The notes beneath the pieces were generated by a model that saw nothing but the letters and a program-made list of their open reading frames with translations, made no database searches and was not told the DNA's origin. From NCBI RefSeq assembly GCF_003968755.1, contig NZ_RYDL01000002.1:248001-312000 (forward strand): 64,000 nt of DNA. Direction: 5' to 3'. Below, piece by piece: positions 1 to 8,813 of this stretch (its first letter is position 1; the number at the start of each line of letters is the position of its first letter). The position numbers were made by a program, and so were the translations under genes. Origin of the DNA: Flavobacterium sp. RSP15 (GTDB lineage: Bacteria > Bacteroidota > Bacteroidia > Flavobacteriales > Flavobacteriaceae).

Positions 1-342
1 GTCCATAAAAAAGGTATTGTCTTAACTAAATTAGTTTTTGAATTATTAAATAATAAATCCTTGGAAAAAGAATTTGGTTTTAAGGACCAAATAAAAAGAG
101 CAGTAGTTTCAATTACAAATAATATTGCCGAAGGTTCAGAATACAACAGTAATAGACAATTTACAAGATATTTAAAAATCTCCAAAGGCAGTTGTGCTGA
201 GGTTAGAAATATGTTGGTATTATCCAGATAGTTAGGTTTTTGCAATCACGAAGAAATTCAAAAAAGTTATAATTTAACTATTGAGATTTCTCAAAACCTT
301 TCTAATTTTATTAAATATTTAGACACAAATAATAAAGTTTAA
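1..342 (+). pseudogene. four-helix-bundle (23S rRNA intervening-sequence type) protein, interrupted and cut by window edge
   Basis: Frame 1 from the first base reads as a four-helix-bundle family protein, with the family core DQIKRAVVSITNNIAEGSE and then a KGSCAEVRNML segment that matches the usual KGSxGELR helix. An in-frame TAG at 229-231 interrupts the third helix. After it the same frame continues as recognisable family sequence (IQKSYNLTIEISQNLSNFIKYL) to TAA at 340-342. The 5' end lies outside the window. The intact frame on both sides suggests a recent nonsense mutation. It lies 44 bp upstream of sufB on the same strand and has no evident role in Fe-S assembly. A sequencing error cannot be excluded. 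Confidence 0.75.
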
Positions 343-343
343 T

Positions 344-382
344 ATTCAATAATTGAATCTTTAAATCTTTAAATCTTTAAAT
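344..382. repeat. small inverted repeat plus three CTTTAAAT tandem units
   Basis: ATTCAATAATTGAAT (344-358) is self-complementary. It is followed by three exact 8-bp CTTTAAAT units at 359-382, ending four bases before the sufB start. Related AATCTTTAAAT strings occur in the hairpin at 23723-23768 and at 41890-41930, so this looks like one member of a dispersed intergenic repeat family. Confidence 0.55.
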
Positions 383-386
383 CAGA

Positions 387-1835
387 ATGAGCAAATATAC
401 AGAAGACGACTTAAAAATCGAACTCGAAAATAAAGAATACGAATACGGATTTTACACTGAATTAGAATCAGAAACGTTTCCTATAGGTTTAAATGAAGAT
501 ATCGTTCGTGCTATTTCGCACAAAAAAGGAGAACCACAATGGATGACTGATTGGCGTCTTGAGGCTTTTCGTGCTTGGGAGCAAATGACAGAGCCAGAAT
601 GGGCAAATGTGCATTATACCAAACCTGATTTTCAGGCTATTTCCTATTATTCAGCTCCAAAAGCGGTAGATCCAAATAAAACATTGGATGATGTAGATCC
701 GGAACTTTTAGAAATGTACAAAAAGTTAGGCATCTCTGTCGATGAGCAAAAGATGATGAATAATGTAGCTATGGATATCGTTGTGGATTCCGTTTCAGTA
801 GCAACGACTTTCAAAAAAACATTAGGCGAAAAAGGAATTATCTTCATGAGTATTTCTGAAGCCATCAAAGAACATCCCGAATTAGTTCGTAAATATTTAG
901 GGACAGTTGTACCGCAAAAAGACAACTTTTATGCAGCGCTGAATTCGGCAGTTTTCTCGGATGGATCTTTCTGTTATATTCCAAAAGGCATTCGTTGTCC
1001 AATGGAACTTTCGACCTATTTTAGAATTAATCAAGCAGGAACAGGACAATTTGAAAGAACATTATTAATTGCTGACGAAGGTAGCTATGTGTCTTACTTA
1101 GAAGGTTGCACCGCTCCAAGTCGTGATGAAAATCAATTGCACGCTGCAGTAGTAGAATTAATCGCTTTGGACGATGCCGAAATAAAATATTCAACCGTAC
1201 AAAACTGGTATCCGGGAAACAAAGAAGGAAAAGGCGGCGTTTTCAACTTTGTAACCAAAAGAGGAATTTGCGAGAAAAACGCAAAAATTTCCTGGACACA
1301 AGTGGAGACCGGCTCTGCAATAACATGGAAATATCCTTCGGTTATTTTAAAAGGAGACAATTCAACCGGCGAATTTTATTCGATTGCGGTGACCAATAAT
1401 TTCCAACAAGCCGATACAGGAACTAAGATGGTGCATCTAGGTAAAAACACTAAATCTACTATTATATCTAAAGGGATTTCTGCCGGAAGATCACAAAATA
1501 GTTACAGAGGTTTGGTGCGCATTTCAGCAAACGCAGAGAACGCTAGAAACTTTTCACAATGTGATTCCTTATTAATGGGAAACAATTGTGGCGCGCATAC
1601 CTTTCCTTATATCGAAAGCAAAAATCCATCGGCAAAAATCGAACATGAGGCTACGACAAGTAAAATTGGCGAAGACCAAGTTTTCTATTGCAACCAACGT
1701 GGAATTCCAACCGAAAAAGCTATTGCTTTAATCGTAAACGGTTTCAGTAAAGATGTATTGAATAAGTTACCAATGGAATTCGCCGTAGAAGCACAAAAAT
1801 TATTAGAAATTTCGTTAGAAGGTTCTGTAGGGTAA
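387..1835 (+). CDS. sufB: Fe-S cluster assembly scaffold SufB
   Basis: SufB is the scaffold subunit of the cytosolic SufBCD complex on which Fe-S clusters are built. The 482-aa protein has the usual family length. It shows the SufB landmarks [21 protein letters not shown], with Cys241 in the GCTAP motif linked to sulfur acceptance, and [21 protein letters not shown], with Cys392, in the C-terminal beta-helix core shared with SufD. The ATG at 387 is preceded only by the CTTTAAAT repeat and no Shine-Dalgarno, as usual in this phylum. sufC and sufD follow on the same strand but are separated from it by a toxin-antitoxin pair and a broken four-helix-bundle gene. Confidence 0.97.
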   Translation: MSKYTEDDLKIELENKEYEYGFYTELESETFPIGLNEDIVRAISHKKGEPQWMTDWRLEAFRAWEQMTEPEWANVHYTKPDFQAISYYSAPKAVDPNKTLDDVDPELLEMYKKLGISVDEQKMMNNVAMDIVVDSVSVATTFKKTLGEKGIIFMSISEAIKEHPELVRKYLGTVVPQKDNFYAALNSAVFSDGSFCYIPKGIRCPMELSTYFRINQAGTGQFERTLLIADEGSYVSYLEGCTAPSRDENQLHAAVVELIALDDAEIKYSTVQNWYPGNKEGKGGVFNFVTKRGICEKNAKISWTQVETGSAITWKYPSVILKGDNSTGEFYSIAVTNNFQQADTGTKMVHLGKNTKSTIISKGISAGRSQNSYRGLVRISANAENARNFSQCDSLLMGNNCGAHTFPYIESKNPSAKIEHEATTSKIGEDQVFYCNQRGIPTEKAIALIVNGFSKDVLNKLPMEFAVEAQKLLEISLEGSVG

Positions 1836-1854
1836 TTTTTTAAATCTAAATATT

Positions 1855-2058
1855 ATGGATATAATTTTAAAAAATGTAAAGAAAAAAGATTTTCCAGTGT
1901 TAAAATCGTTGGCGAAATCACTTGGATTTGAAATTGTAAAAGAAGAAAATCCATATAACCCTGAGTTTGTAAAAGAAATTTTGGAAGCAGAACAAAGTAT
2001 TAAAAACGGGAAAGGGATAAAAATGACGATGGAAGAAATACGTGCTTTATGCAAATAG
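1855..2058 (+). CDS. small antitoxin-like protein (RelB/DUF2683 type)
   Basis: This is a 67-aa protein reading MDIILKNVKKKDFPVLKSL at the start and ending in MTMEEIRALCK. Length, charge pattern and a C-terminal helical tail resemble the short antitoxins (DUF2683/RelB-like) that precede YoeB/RelE toxins in Bacteroidetes. Its 3' end overlaps the next reading frame by 10 bp, which is typical translational coupling in type II toxin-antitoxin pairs. It sits in the sufB-sufC gap. The antitoxin frame itself looks intact. The family assignment rests on the overlapping toxin and on overall look, not on a diagnostic motif. Confidence 0.65.
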   Translation: MDIILKNVKKKDFPVLKSLAKSLGFEIVKEENPYNPEFVKEILEAEQSIKNGKGIKMTMEEIRALCK

Positions 2059-2320
2059 TATTTACGACTAAAGCTAGAAAAGATTTAGATTTTTGGATTA
2101 AATCTGGAAATAAAAATATTTTAAATAAAATTACAGATTTAATAGAAGACATTCAACTACATCCTTTTGAAGGAATTGGAAAGCCTGAACAATTGAAATA
2201 CCAGCTTTCTGGAAAATGGTCAAGAAGAATAAATCAAGAACATCGTATTATATATAAAGTTACCGAGAAAATACAATTGAAATATTAGACATTTTATCAC
2301 TAAAAGGTCATTACGAATAA
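2049..2320 (+). pseudogene. YoeB/Txe-type mRNA interferase toxin, frameshifted at the C terminus
   Basis: The frame opening at 2049 gives a YoeB-like protein: KARKDLDFWIKSG, then GIGKPEQLKYQLSGKWSRRINQEHRIIYKV. It stops at 2286-2288 after an aberrant IQLKY. In the frame displaced by two bases the expected toxin tail is intact, reading IEILDILSLKGHYE and ending at TAA 2318-2320. YoeB toxins carry catalytic His and Tyr in this terminal segment, so the frameshift near 2270-2280 should remove activity. The partner antitoxin just upstream is intact. A sequencing error is the alternative; the pattern matches the other broken accessory genes in the suf gaps. Confidence 0.75.
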
Positions 2321-2332
2321 ACAAAGAAACAA

Positions 2333-3085
2333 ATGTTAAGTATAAAAAATTTACACGCCTCCATTGGGGACAAAGAAATATTAAAAGGAATCAACCTTGA
2401 AGTAAAAGCGGGAGAAATTCACGCGATAATGGGACCAAACGGTGCCGGAAAAAGTACGTTAGCCTCCATCATTGCAGGAAACGAAAACTACGAAGTAACC
2501 GAAGGCGAAATCACTTTAGACGGAGAAGACCTTTCGGAATTGGCACCAGAAGAAAGAGCGCACAAAGGCGTTTTTCTTTCGTTCCAATATCCAGTGGAAA
2601 TTCCAGGAGTTTCAGTTACCAACTTCATGAGAACAGCAATCAACGAAACCCGTAAAGCTAAAGGATTAGAAGAAATGCCTTCTAATGAAATGCTAAAAGT
2701 GATTCGGGAGAAATCAGAATTATTAGAAATTGACCGTAAATTTTTGTCTCGCTCTTTAAACGAAGGTTTTTCTGGTGGTGAGAAAAAAAGGAATGAAATT
2801 TTCCAAATGGCAATGCTAGAACCAAAATTGGCTATTCTTGATGAAACTGATTCTGGACTTGATATTGATGCCTTGCGTATTGTTGCAAATGGGGTAAACA
2901 AACTAAAAAGCGACAAAAATGCAATTGTAGTGATCACACACTACCAAAGATTGTTAGACTATATCGTTCCTGATTTTGTTCACGTATTGTACAATGGAAA
3001 AATTGTAAAATCTGGTGGAAAAGAACTGGCACACGAACTGGAAGAAAAAGGATACGACTGGATTAAACAAGAACAAGAAGCTTAA
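2333..3085 (+). CDS. sufC: Fe-S cluster assembly ATPase SufC
   Basis: SufC is the ABC-type ATPase that dimerises on SufB/SufD and drives conformational change of the scaffold. The 250-aa protein has Walker A GPNGAGKS at residues 34-41, a Q-loop in SFQYPVEIPGV, the signature FSGGEKKRNE starting near residue 146, and Walker B LAILDETDSGLD near 166. The switch His is in VITHYQR. FSGGEKKR and the DETDSGLD variant are characteristic of SufC rather than of transporters. The gene lies in the suf operon, 12 bp after the frameshifted toxin remnant. Confidence 0.97.
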   Translation: MLSIKNLHASIGDKEILKGINLEVKAGEIHAIMGPNGAGKSTLASIIAGNENYEVTEGEITLDGEDLSELAPEERAHKGVFLSFQYPVEIPGVSVTNFMRTAINETRKAKGLEEMPSNEMLKVIREKSELLEIDRKFLSRSLNEGFSGGEKKRNEIFQMAMLEPKLAILDETDSGLDIDALRIVANGVNKLKSDKNAIVVITHYQRLLDYIVPDFVHVLYNGKIVKSGGKELAHELEEKGYDWIKQEQEA

Positions 3086-3093
3086 AATTAAAA

Positions 3094-3121
3094 TAGTCTA
3101 AAGTCGAAGGTCATAAAGTCA
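3094..3121. repeat. AAAGTC-type repeat, left arm
   Basis: An arm beginning TAGTCTAAAGTCGAAGGTC lies between sufC and the four-helix-bundle remnant. It resembles the reverse complement of the arm at 3563-3600 on the far side of that gene, so the two form an imperfect inverted pair around it. The same family occurs at 9857-9940, 27859-27946 and 30949-31023. Confidence 0.6.
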
Positions 3122-3134
3122 AAAGAAAAAAGTA

Positions 3135-3511
3135 ATGGGAAAATTTAATTCTTTCGAAGAAATTAATTCTTGGCAAAAAGCAAGAGTTTTTAACAAAAAA
3201 GTTTACTTAGTTACCGAAAATACAAATTTCAAGAAAGACTTTGATTTCACTAGACAAATTAGGCGAGCATCAATTTCTATATCATCAAATATCGCGCTGA
3301 AGGCTTTGAGAGAAATACAGACAAAGAGTTTATTTACTTTTTATATGTTGCTAAAGCTTCCGCCGGAGAAGTTCGTTCTCAATTATATTTAGCATTTGAT
3401 TTAGATTATATTACTAAAGAAGAATTTGAAAAACTTTTAGAATCAGTAACAGAAATATCAAAATTGTTAAGTGGTTTTATTAAATACCTAGAATCTAGTC
3501 GTAAAGTTTAA
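3135..3511 (+). pseudogene. four-helix-bundle (23S rRNA intervening-sequence type) protein, frameshifted
   Basis: The frame from ATG 3135 gives a clear four-helix-bundle N-terminus: SWQKARVFNKKVYLVTE, then DFTRQIRRASISISSNIA. At about 3292-3299 the DNA reads atcgcgctgaagg where the family NIAEG needs atcgctgaagg, so an extra GC dinucleotide shifts the frame. The correct continuation (EGFERNTDKEFIYFLYVAKA, later SAGEVRSQLYLAFDLDYI and SGFIKYLESSRKV) runs in the shifted frame to TAA at 3509-3511. The disrupted frame would give only 85 aa with a false tail. This is the second broken copy of this family within 3.5 kb, and it is flanked by opposed AAAGTC-type arms. Confidence 0.85.
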
Positions 3512-3513
3512 AA

Positions 3514-3600
3514 ATCGAAAGTCGAAAGTCTAAAATAGTTGAATCAGCTATTTTATGCTTATACCGACTTTAAGACATTTGACTTTCGACTTTAAGACTT
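3514..3600. repeat. AAAGTC-type repeat with internal hairpin (right arm of cassette)
   Basis: This segment has TCGAAAGTCGAAAGTCTAAAATAG, then a hairpin AAAATAG/CTATTTT, and then an opposed arm GACTTTAAGACATTTGACTT continuing to 3600. The right half is the approximate reverse complement of the arm at 3094-3121. It fills the gap between the four-helix-bundle remnant and sufD. Confidence 0.65.
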
Positions 3601-3608
3601 AAATAAAA

Positions 3609-4925
3609 ATGGAATTAAAAGAAAAATTACTATCGTCTTTTATGGCTTTCGAAGAACGCATTGATGTACATTCTGAACTTCATGACGTGAGAACTGCTGC
3701 CATAAAAAACTTCGAAAATAAAGGTTTCCCAACAAAAAAAGAGGAGTCTTGGAAATACACATCGCTAAACGCCATCCTGAAAAATGACTTTACCGTTTTT
3801 TCAAAACAGGAAAATGCAGTTGAATTCAACCATGTAAAAAAATATTTCTTACACGAAATAGACACCTACAAAGTAGTATTTATCGACGGTGTTTTCAGTT
3901 CTAATTTATCGTCAACCACACACGAAGGAATTGATGTTTGCTTAATGTCATCGGCATTGACCAAACCAAAATATAAAATGGTTATTGATACTTATTTTAA
4001 TCAAATTGCCAGCAAGGATGAAAGTCTAACATCATTGAATACGGCTTTCGCCAATGAAGGAGCGTACATTAACATCCCAAAAAGCAAAGTAGCAGATAAA
4101 CCTGTTGAAATAATGTATTTCTCAACAGGGAATGAAGCAGCACTAATGGTTCAACCTAGAAATTTGATTATTGTAGGAGAGAATTCCCATGTACAAATTA
4201 TTGAACGGCATCAAAGCTTAACCGAAAATCCCGTGTTAACGAATTCTGTGACTGAGATTTTTGCTCAAAAACGCGCCATCGTTGATTATTATAAAATTCA
4301 AAACGATACGCTTGAAGCCAATCTCATTGACAATACCTACGTTTCTCAAAAACAAGAAAGCAGTGTATCCGTTAATACGTTTTGTTTTGGCGGAAACCTC
4401 ACCAGAAACAACTTAAATTTTTACCATTTTGGGGAACATATAGTAAGCTATCTGAACGGAATTACCATCATTGGAGAAAAACAACATGTGGATCATTATA
4501 CTTTGGTGCAACATTCAACCCCAAATTGCGAAAGCCATCAGGATTATAAAGGAATCTATTCCGATCGCTCGACAGGCGTTTTTAACGGAAAGATTTTTGT
4601 AGAAAGAGAAGCCCAGAAAACCAATGCCTTTCAGAAAAGCAATAATATACTATTGAGTGATAAAGCAACAATCAACGCCAAACCGCAACTAGAAATTTTT
4701 GCTGATGATGTAAAATGTTCGCACGGTTGCACCATAGGACAATTAGACGAAACGGCAATGTTCTACATGCAACAACGCGGAATTCCTAAAAAAGAAGCAA
4801 AAGCGTTATTGATGTTTGCGTTTTCTAACAAAGTTATCGAAAGCGTTAAGATCCCTGAACTTAAACAGCGAATTGCCAAAATCATCGCAACCAAGTTAGG
4901 CGTGAAAATGGGATTTGATTTGTAA
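3609..4925 (+). CDS. sufD: Fe-S cluster assembly protein SufD
   Basis: SufD is the SufB paralogue that completes the SufBC2D scaffold and is linked to iron acquisition. The 438-aa protein has the family N-terminal helical region with FPTKKEESWKYTSL, a beta-helix core, and the C-terminal signature DDVKCSHGCTIGQLDETAMFYMQQRGIPKKEA, whose His in CSHGCT corresponds to the conserved SufD histidine implicated in cluster formation. It is shorter than SufB and lacks the GCTAP motif, which separates the two paralogues. It is followed by a strong terminator-like hairpin, after which the suf order is interrupted by an opposite-strand gene. Confidence 0.97.
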   Translation: MELKEKLLSSFMAFEERIDVHSELHDVRTAAIKNFENKGFPTKKEESWKYTSLNAILKNDFTVFSKQENAVEFNHVKKYFLHEIDTYKVVFIDGVFSSNLSSTTHEGIDVCLMSSALTKPKYKMVIDTYFNQIASKDESLTSLNTAFANEGAYINIPKSKVADKPVEIMYFSTGNEAALMVQPRNLIIVGENSHVQIIERHQSLTENPVLTNSVTEIFAQKRAIVDYYKIQNDTLEANLIDNTYVSQKQESSVSVNTFCFGGNLTRNNLNFYHFGEHIVSYLNGITIIGEKQHVDHYTLVQHSTPNCESHQDYKGIYSDRSTGVFNGKIFVEREAQKTNAFQKSNNILLSDKATINAKPQLEIFADDVKCSHGCTIGQLDETAMFYMQQRGIPKKEAKALLMFAFSNKVIESVKIPELKQRIAKIIATKLGVKMGFDL

Positions 4926-4957
4926 ACTACCTCTTTATGGTTTTCTAATAAATACGC

Positions 4958-5004
4958 AAAGGGCGCATAGTTTAACAAAACTTTGCGCCCTTTATAGTTT
5001 TTTT
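4958..5004 (+). terminator. terminator hairpin after sufD
   Basis: AAAGGGCGCA (4958-4967) pairs with TGCGCCCTTT (4984-4993), with further AGTTT/AAAACT pairing in the loop. A T-run follows at 4997-5004. It lies between the convergent ends of sufD and the serine hydrolase gene and may serve both. Confidence 0.7.
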
Positions 5005-5015
5005 GTCTGTTGTGC

Positions 5016-6365
5016 TTAATTTTTTTTAAAACTCTCCACAATCTCACTCAACATTCCATTAAAATAAAAATCAGGATCTTCTTTTAAACCCATTCGGACA
5101 ATCACTAGATCAAGTGACGGAATAATCGCCACCATTTGCCCCTGAAAACCGCTGCAATAATACATATCCCGCGGAACATCAGGGAAATGTCCACTTGCAT
5201 TGAGCCAAAAGTGTCCACCATATCTTCCATTGGAAGTGTTTGTAGGAGTTGCGGTGTATTTTGCCCAACTTTCGTTGAAAATTTGTTCACCATTCCACTT
5301 GCCTTTATGCAAATACAACAACCCGAATTTAGACCAATCACGTGTGGTAGCCCAACCGTAAGATGAACCCACATAATTTCCTGCCATATCCGTTTCGATT
5401 ACCATCGAGTACATTCCTATTTTATCTATCAAGGCACTGTACCAGAAATCTAAATATTCCTGATGCGTTTTGAACTGCTTCCGTAAAATTCCCGAAAGCA
5501 AATTCGTGGTCCCCGAAGAATAATTCCAATGCGTATTCGCACGGAATACAATTGGTTTTTCCTTTTGCGAAAGAGTCATGTCTTCGGCTTGGAAAAGCAT
5601 TTTGGTGGCATCAGAAATTTTATCGTATTGCTCCTCCCATTCTAAACCGGAATTCATGTGCAATAAATCATTGGTAGTAATACCTTTTCGATGATCATTT
5701 TTCCATTCTGGGATTGGAACAGGTTTGTAAATATCGTATTTGCCTTGTTTTTCCAAAATTCCAAACATGGCGCTGGTAATACTTTTTGTCATCGACCAAC
5801 CCAATATTTTACTATTTTTATCAAAACCGCTATCGTATTTTTCGGCAATAATTTTATCTTTATAAATCACTAAAAGGGAGCGGGTTCTTTTTTTGATTGC
5901 CTCTTTTTCATCAAAAGCATTGGCAACAGCTGCATTCAATTTAGTGTAATCAACATCTGAAAAAACAGTGTCTTTTGGCTCGTTATTCCCGTATGGAAAA
6001 GGCAAATTGATATTCAATCTCGTTCTTTTAGGAACCAAATACGGCTTTGAAACATCAAAATCATCGTTGATTAAAGTGGCCCCCAAGCCTTCACGATAAA
6101 TCGCTTTTCGTTCTTTCAAACCATAAACCGAAGCAACCGCAAATTTTCCGGTAGCTTCTATTTTGTTTCTGGCTAAGTCAATCATATCGATGTCATTGTC
6201 GCCTTTTTCTATCATTTTCTGCGAACGATTATCAATAAAATGCCCCGAGGCTATACTTTTGGCTGAAAAGCCAGAAATTAAATCCAATTTTGCATAAGAC
6301 GTGAAACCAACGTAAAAGATTCCGATAAAAGAGACAAAACCAACGAACTTGAATACTTTTTTCAT
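5016..6365 (-). CDS. serine hydrolase of the beta-lactamase/esterase (class C-like) family
   Basis: This 449-aa protein has an N-terminal hydrophobic segment (residues about 5-25) that should export it or anchor it in the membrane. The catalytic SxxK motif is GWSMTKS, with Ser191 and Lys194, and YSSG with Tyr282 fits the second motif (YxN/YxS) of the penicillin-binding-protein-like fold. The region near HFWLNASGH is in the place of the third motif. Family members are esterases, peptidases or beta-lactamase-like hydrolases, and the substrate cannot be read from sequence. It is oriented against the suf genes between sufD and sufS, so it is an insertion into the suf order rather than an operon member. 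Confidence 0.85.
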   Translation of the reverse strand: MKKVFKFVGFVSFIGIFYVGFTSYAKLDLISGFSAKSIASGHFIDNRSQKMIEKGDNDIDMIDLARNKIEATGKFAVASVYGLKERKAIYREGLGATLINDDFDVSKPYLVPKRTRLNINLPFPYGNNEPKDTVFSDVDYTKLNAAVANAFDEKEAIKKRTRSLLVIYKDKIIAEKYDSGFDKNSKILGWSMTKSITSAMFGILEKQGKYDIYKPVPIPEWKNDHRKGITTNDLLHMNSGLEWEEQYDKISDATKMLFQAEDMTLSQKEKPIVFRANTHWNYSSGTTNLLSGILRKQFKTHQEYLDFWYSALIDKIGMYSMVIETDMAGNYVGSSYGWATTRDWSKFGLLYLHKGKWNGEQIFNESWAKYTATPTNTSNGRYGGHFWLNASGHFPDVPRDMYYCSGFQGQMVAIIPSLDLVIVRMGLKEDPDFYFNGMLSEIVESFKKN

Positions 6366-6452
6366 AGAGGCTTAATTTGAAGCAATTTAATAAAAAAGAA
6401 CCACATTATTGGAACAGTATCGGATTGAGAAAATGAGGTATTATTAACAAGT

Positions 6453-6488
6453 GTTTGCTATAAATTAATTCCAATTTCACTACTTTTG
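6453..6488 (+). promoter_or_regulatory. candidate promoter for sufS
   Basis: TACTTTTG at 6481-6488 fits the Bacteroidetes -7 consensus TAnnTTTG. A TTTG at 6454-6457 could be the -33 element, but the spacing (23 nt) is longer than the usual 17-21. It would give a 5' leader of about 110 nt. sufS needs its own promoter because the upstream neighbour is on the opposite strand. Confidence 0.45.
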
Positions 6489-6602
6489 TATGTAGAAAAA
6501 TTCTAAATAAGAAAAGACCAATACTAAATTGGATTGTCTAAAAAATTGTTGACTATTGGCGTTCTATCTTACCAATAAAAACAATTAAAACAAGCAGATA
6601 AA

Positions 6603-7817
6603 ATGTTAGATGTAAATAAAATTAGAGCCGACTTCCCTATTCTTTCTCAGAAAGTAAACGGGAAAGCATTGGTTTATTTTGACAACGGAGCCACTTCGCA
6701 AAAGCCACAAGTTGTGATTGATGCGATCTCTAAATACTACCAGGAAATCAATGCTAATATTCATCGTGGTGTTCATACGTTGAGCCAACTGGCCACCGAT
6801 GCGTATGAGATTTCACGCGGTAAATTACAAAATCACATCAATGCAAAATTTCCCCATGAAGTGCTTTTTACTTCGGGGACTACTCATGGAATTAATTTAG
6901 TGGCCAATGGATTTGCTTCGATTTTGAAACCCGGTGATGAAATTTTAGTTTCGGCAATGGAACACCACAGCAATATTGTGCCTTGGCAAATGTTGTGTGA
7001 GAAAACCGGAGCAATTTTGCGGGTCATTCCAATGAATCTGGATGGCGAACTGATCATGTCCGAATATGACAAATTACTTTCGGAAAAAACGAAGATTGTA
7101 ACAGTAAATCATATTTCGAATGCTCTTGGAACTGTCAATCCTATCAAATACATGATTGACAAAGCACATGAGGCAGGAGCCGCAATTTTGATTGATGGCG
7201 CACAAGCCGTTCCACACCTGAAACCAGATGTACAAGAATTAAATTGTGATTTTTATGTTTTTTCAGGACATAAAATATGTGGTCCAACAGGCATCGGAAT
7301 TTTATACGGAAAAGAAGCGTGGTTGAATAAATTACCCCCGTATCAAGGCGGAGGCGAAATGATCAAAGAAGTAACTTTCGAAAAAACTACTTATGCGGAA
7401 TTGCCCCATAAATTTGAGGCCGGAACACCAAATATTGCCGGAGGAATTGTTCTGGGAACTGCGGTTGATTATATGAACGAAGTGGGTTTTGACAACATTC
7501 AACAACAGGAATTAGAATTATTGGAATATGGAACCAAACGGTTATTGGAAATTGAAGGGTTGAAAATTTTTGGCACCGCAGCAGCAAAGACTTCCGTAAT
7601 ATCCTTTAATATTGAAGGCATTCATCCGTACGATATTGGCACTATAATTGACAAGCTAGGAATAGCGGTACGAACAGGCCATCATTGTGCGCAACCCATC
7701 ATGGATTTCTTTAAGATTCCCGGTACGATACGAGCATCATTTGCTTTTTATAATACCACGGAAGAAATTGATGTTATGGTTGAAGCTATTAAAAAAGCAA
7801 AAGTCATGCTGTCCTAA
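6603..7817 (+). CDS. sufS: cysteine desulfurase SufS
   Basis: SufS is a PLP-dependent group II cysteine desulfurase that takes sulfur from cysteine as a persulfide and hands it to SufE. The 404-aa protein has EHHSNIVPWQ near residue 120, the PLP-contact segment ILIDGAQAVPH, the Schiff-base lysine Lys224 in FSGHKICGPTG, and the active-site Cys362 in RTGHHCAQP, with the short loop typical of the SufS/CsdA class. It resumes the suf order after the oppositely oriented hydrolase. A -7-like box at 6481 supports a separate transcription start. Confidence 0.97.
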   Translation: MLDVNKIRADFPILSQKVNGKALVYFDNGATSQKPQVVIDAISKYYQEINANIHRGVHTLSQLATDAYEISRGKLQNHINAKFPHEVLFTSGTTHGINLVANGFASILKPGDEILVSAMEHHSNIVPWQMLCEKTGAILRVIPMNLDGELIMSEYDKLLSEKTKIVTVNHISNALGTVNPIKYMIDKAHEAGAAILIDGAQAVPHLKPDVQELNCDFYVFSGHKICGPTGIGILYGKEAWLNKLPPYQGGGEMIKEVTFEKTTYAELPHKFEAGTPNIAGGIVLGTAVDYMNEVGFDNIQQQELELLEYGTKRLLEIEGLKIFGTAAAKTSVISFNIEGIHPYDIGTIIDKLGIAVRTGHHCAQPIMDFFKIPGTIRASFAFYNTTEEIDVMVEAIKKAKVMLS

Positions 7818-7923
7818 AATTTAAAATTATCTTCATATGAAATCGCCATGACAGAAGCTGTATCAAACACCAATGAAGATCTGGCGATACCATATTCCTA
7901 TAAAAAACAAATATTATCTTCAT

Positions 7924-8355
7924 ATGAAAATACTATCTATTATATTCCTGACTATTTTTATGGGCAACGGTTGCAATAGTGCCAAAGCGCAAGATATGGA
8001 AACTACTGTTATTGAATACACGGCCAACACCAGAGGTTTTTATCAAAAAATAACGGTGAAAAATCAGATGCTGACGGTTTCAAAAGACAGAGACGGAAAT
8101 GACAAACCAATACCCAAAAAAGTATCGGATGCCGACTGGAAAGAATTAGTAGGTTGTTTTAAAACAGTAGAATTAGATAATTTATCCAAGTTAAAAGCAA
8201 TAACCGAGAAACGTTTTCATGACGGTGCCGCTATAGCCAAACTGAAAATTACCCTTAAGGAGAAAGCCTATGAAACCACTAGTTTTGATCACGGTTTTCC
8301 ACCAAAAGAAATTAAGAAGTTTGTGAATATGATAACTTCATTAGCTAAAAAATAA
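7924..8355 (+). CDS. small secreted or lipid-anchored protein of unknown function
   Basis: The start at 7924 is chosen over an in-frame ATG at 7873 because it places a signal sequence at the N-terminus (MKILSIIFLTIFMGNGC). The Cys could be a weak lipobox. The mature part, about 125 aa, is mainly beta with a KKITVKNQMLTVSKDRDGN-like segment and ends in FPPKEIKKFVNMITSLAKK. I do not recognise a named family. Similar small exported proteins sit between sufS and sufE in some flavobacteria, but nothing here ties it to Fe-S biogenesis apart from position and orientation. It is 23 bp upstream of sufE and so probably co-transcribed. Confidence 0.75.
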   Translation: MKILSIIFLTIFMGNGCNSAKAQDMETTVIEYTANTRGFYQKITVKNQMLTVSKDRDGNDKPIPKKVSDADWKELVGCFKTVELDNLSKLKAITEKRFHDGAAIAKLKITLKEKAYETTSFDHGFPPKEIKKFVNMITSLAKK

Positions 8356-8378
8356 AACTGAAATAAATTCAGCAGAGT

Positions 8379-8798
8379 ATGAAAATTAAAGAAATACAAG
8401 ATGAAATTGTTGATGAGTTCTCCATGTTTGACGACTGGATGGAGCGTTATGAATACATCATCGAATTAGGAAAAAAACTCCCTTTAATCAAAGAAGAATT
8501 CAAAACCGAAAACAATATTATCAAAGGCTGCCAGTCCAAAGTGTGGTTGCAAGGGGAGCAAACGGATGATAAAATTATTTTCACTGCTGACAGTGATGCC
8601 ATTTTGACCAAAGGAATTATTGCAATATTAATTCGTACTTTTTCCAATCAAAAAGCATCTGATATTCTGGAAGCAGATCTACATTTTATTGACGAAATAG
8701 GATTGAAAGAGCACTTATCGCCCACTCGCGCCAACGGATTGGTATCGATGATAAAAAATATAAAAATGTATGCTTTGGCGTTCAATGCACAGAATTAA
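8379..8798 (+). CDS. sufE: sulfur acceptor protein SufE
   Basis: SufE accepts the persulfide from SufS and passes it to SufB. The 139-aa protein has the family layout: WMERYEYIIELGKKLP, then IIKGCQSKVWLQGE with the persulfide Cys51, then ADSDAILTKGIIAILIRTFSNQ and a closing GLKEHLSPTRANGLVSMIKNIK helix. Length matches stand-alone SufE/YgdK proteins. It lies 23 bp after the small secreted protein gene and is followed by the GxxExxY insertion. Confidence 0.96.
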   Translation: MKIKEIQDEIVDEFSMFDDWMERYEYIIELGKKLPLIKEEFKTENNIIKGCQSKVWLQGEQTDDKIIFTADSDAILTKGIIAILIRTFSNQKASDILEADLHFIDEIGLKEHLSPTRANGLVSMIKNIKMYALAFNAQN

Positions 8799-8813
8799 TT
8801 GCGAACTAATTCG

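Noticed and set aside
2268..2290. Programmed frameshift for full-length YoeB
   Set aside because: There is no slippery heptamer or downstream pseudoknot, and the other accessory genes nearby are also broken, so simple decay is more likely.
2488..2937. 149-aa frame on the minus strand within sufC
   Set aside because: It mirrors the sufC codons in full and has no family sequence; it is a shadow frame.
3135..3511. Four-helix-bundle gene as the Avd accessory gene of a diversity-generating retroelement
   Set aside because: Avd proteins share this fold, but no reverse transcriptase, variable repeat or template repeat is found in the window.
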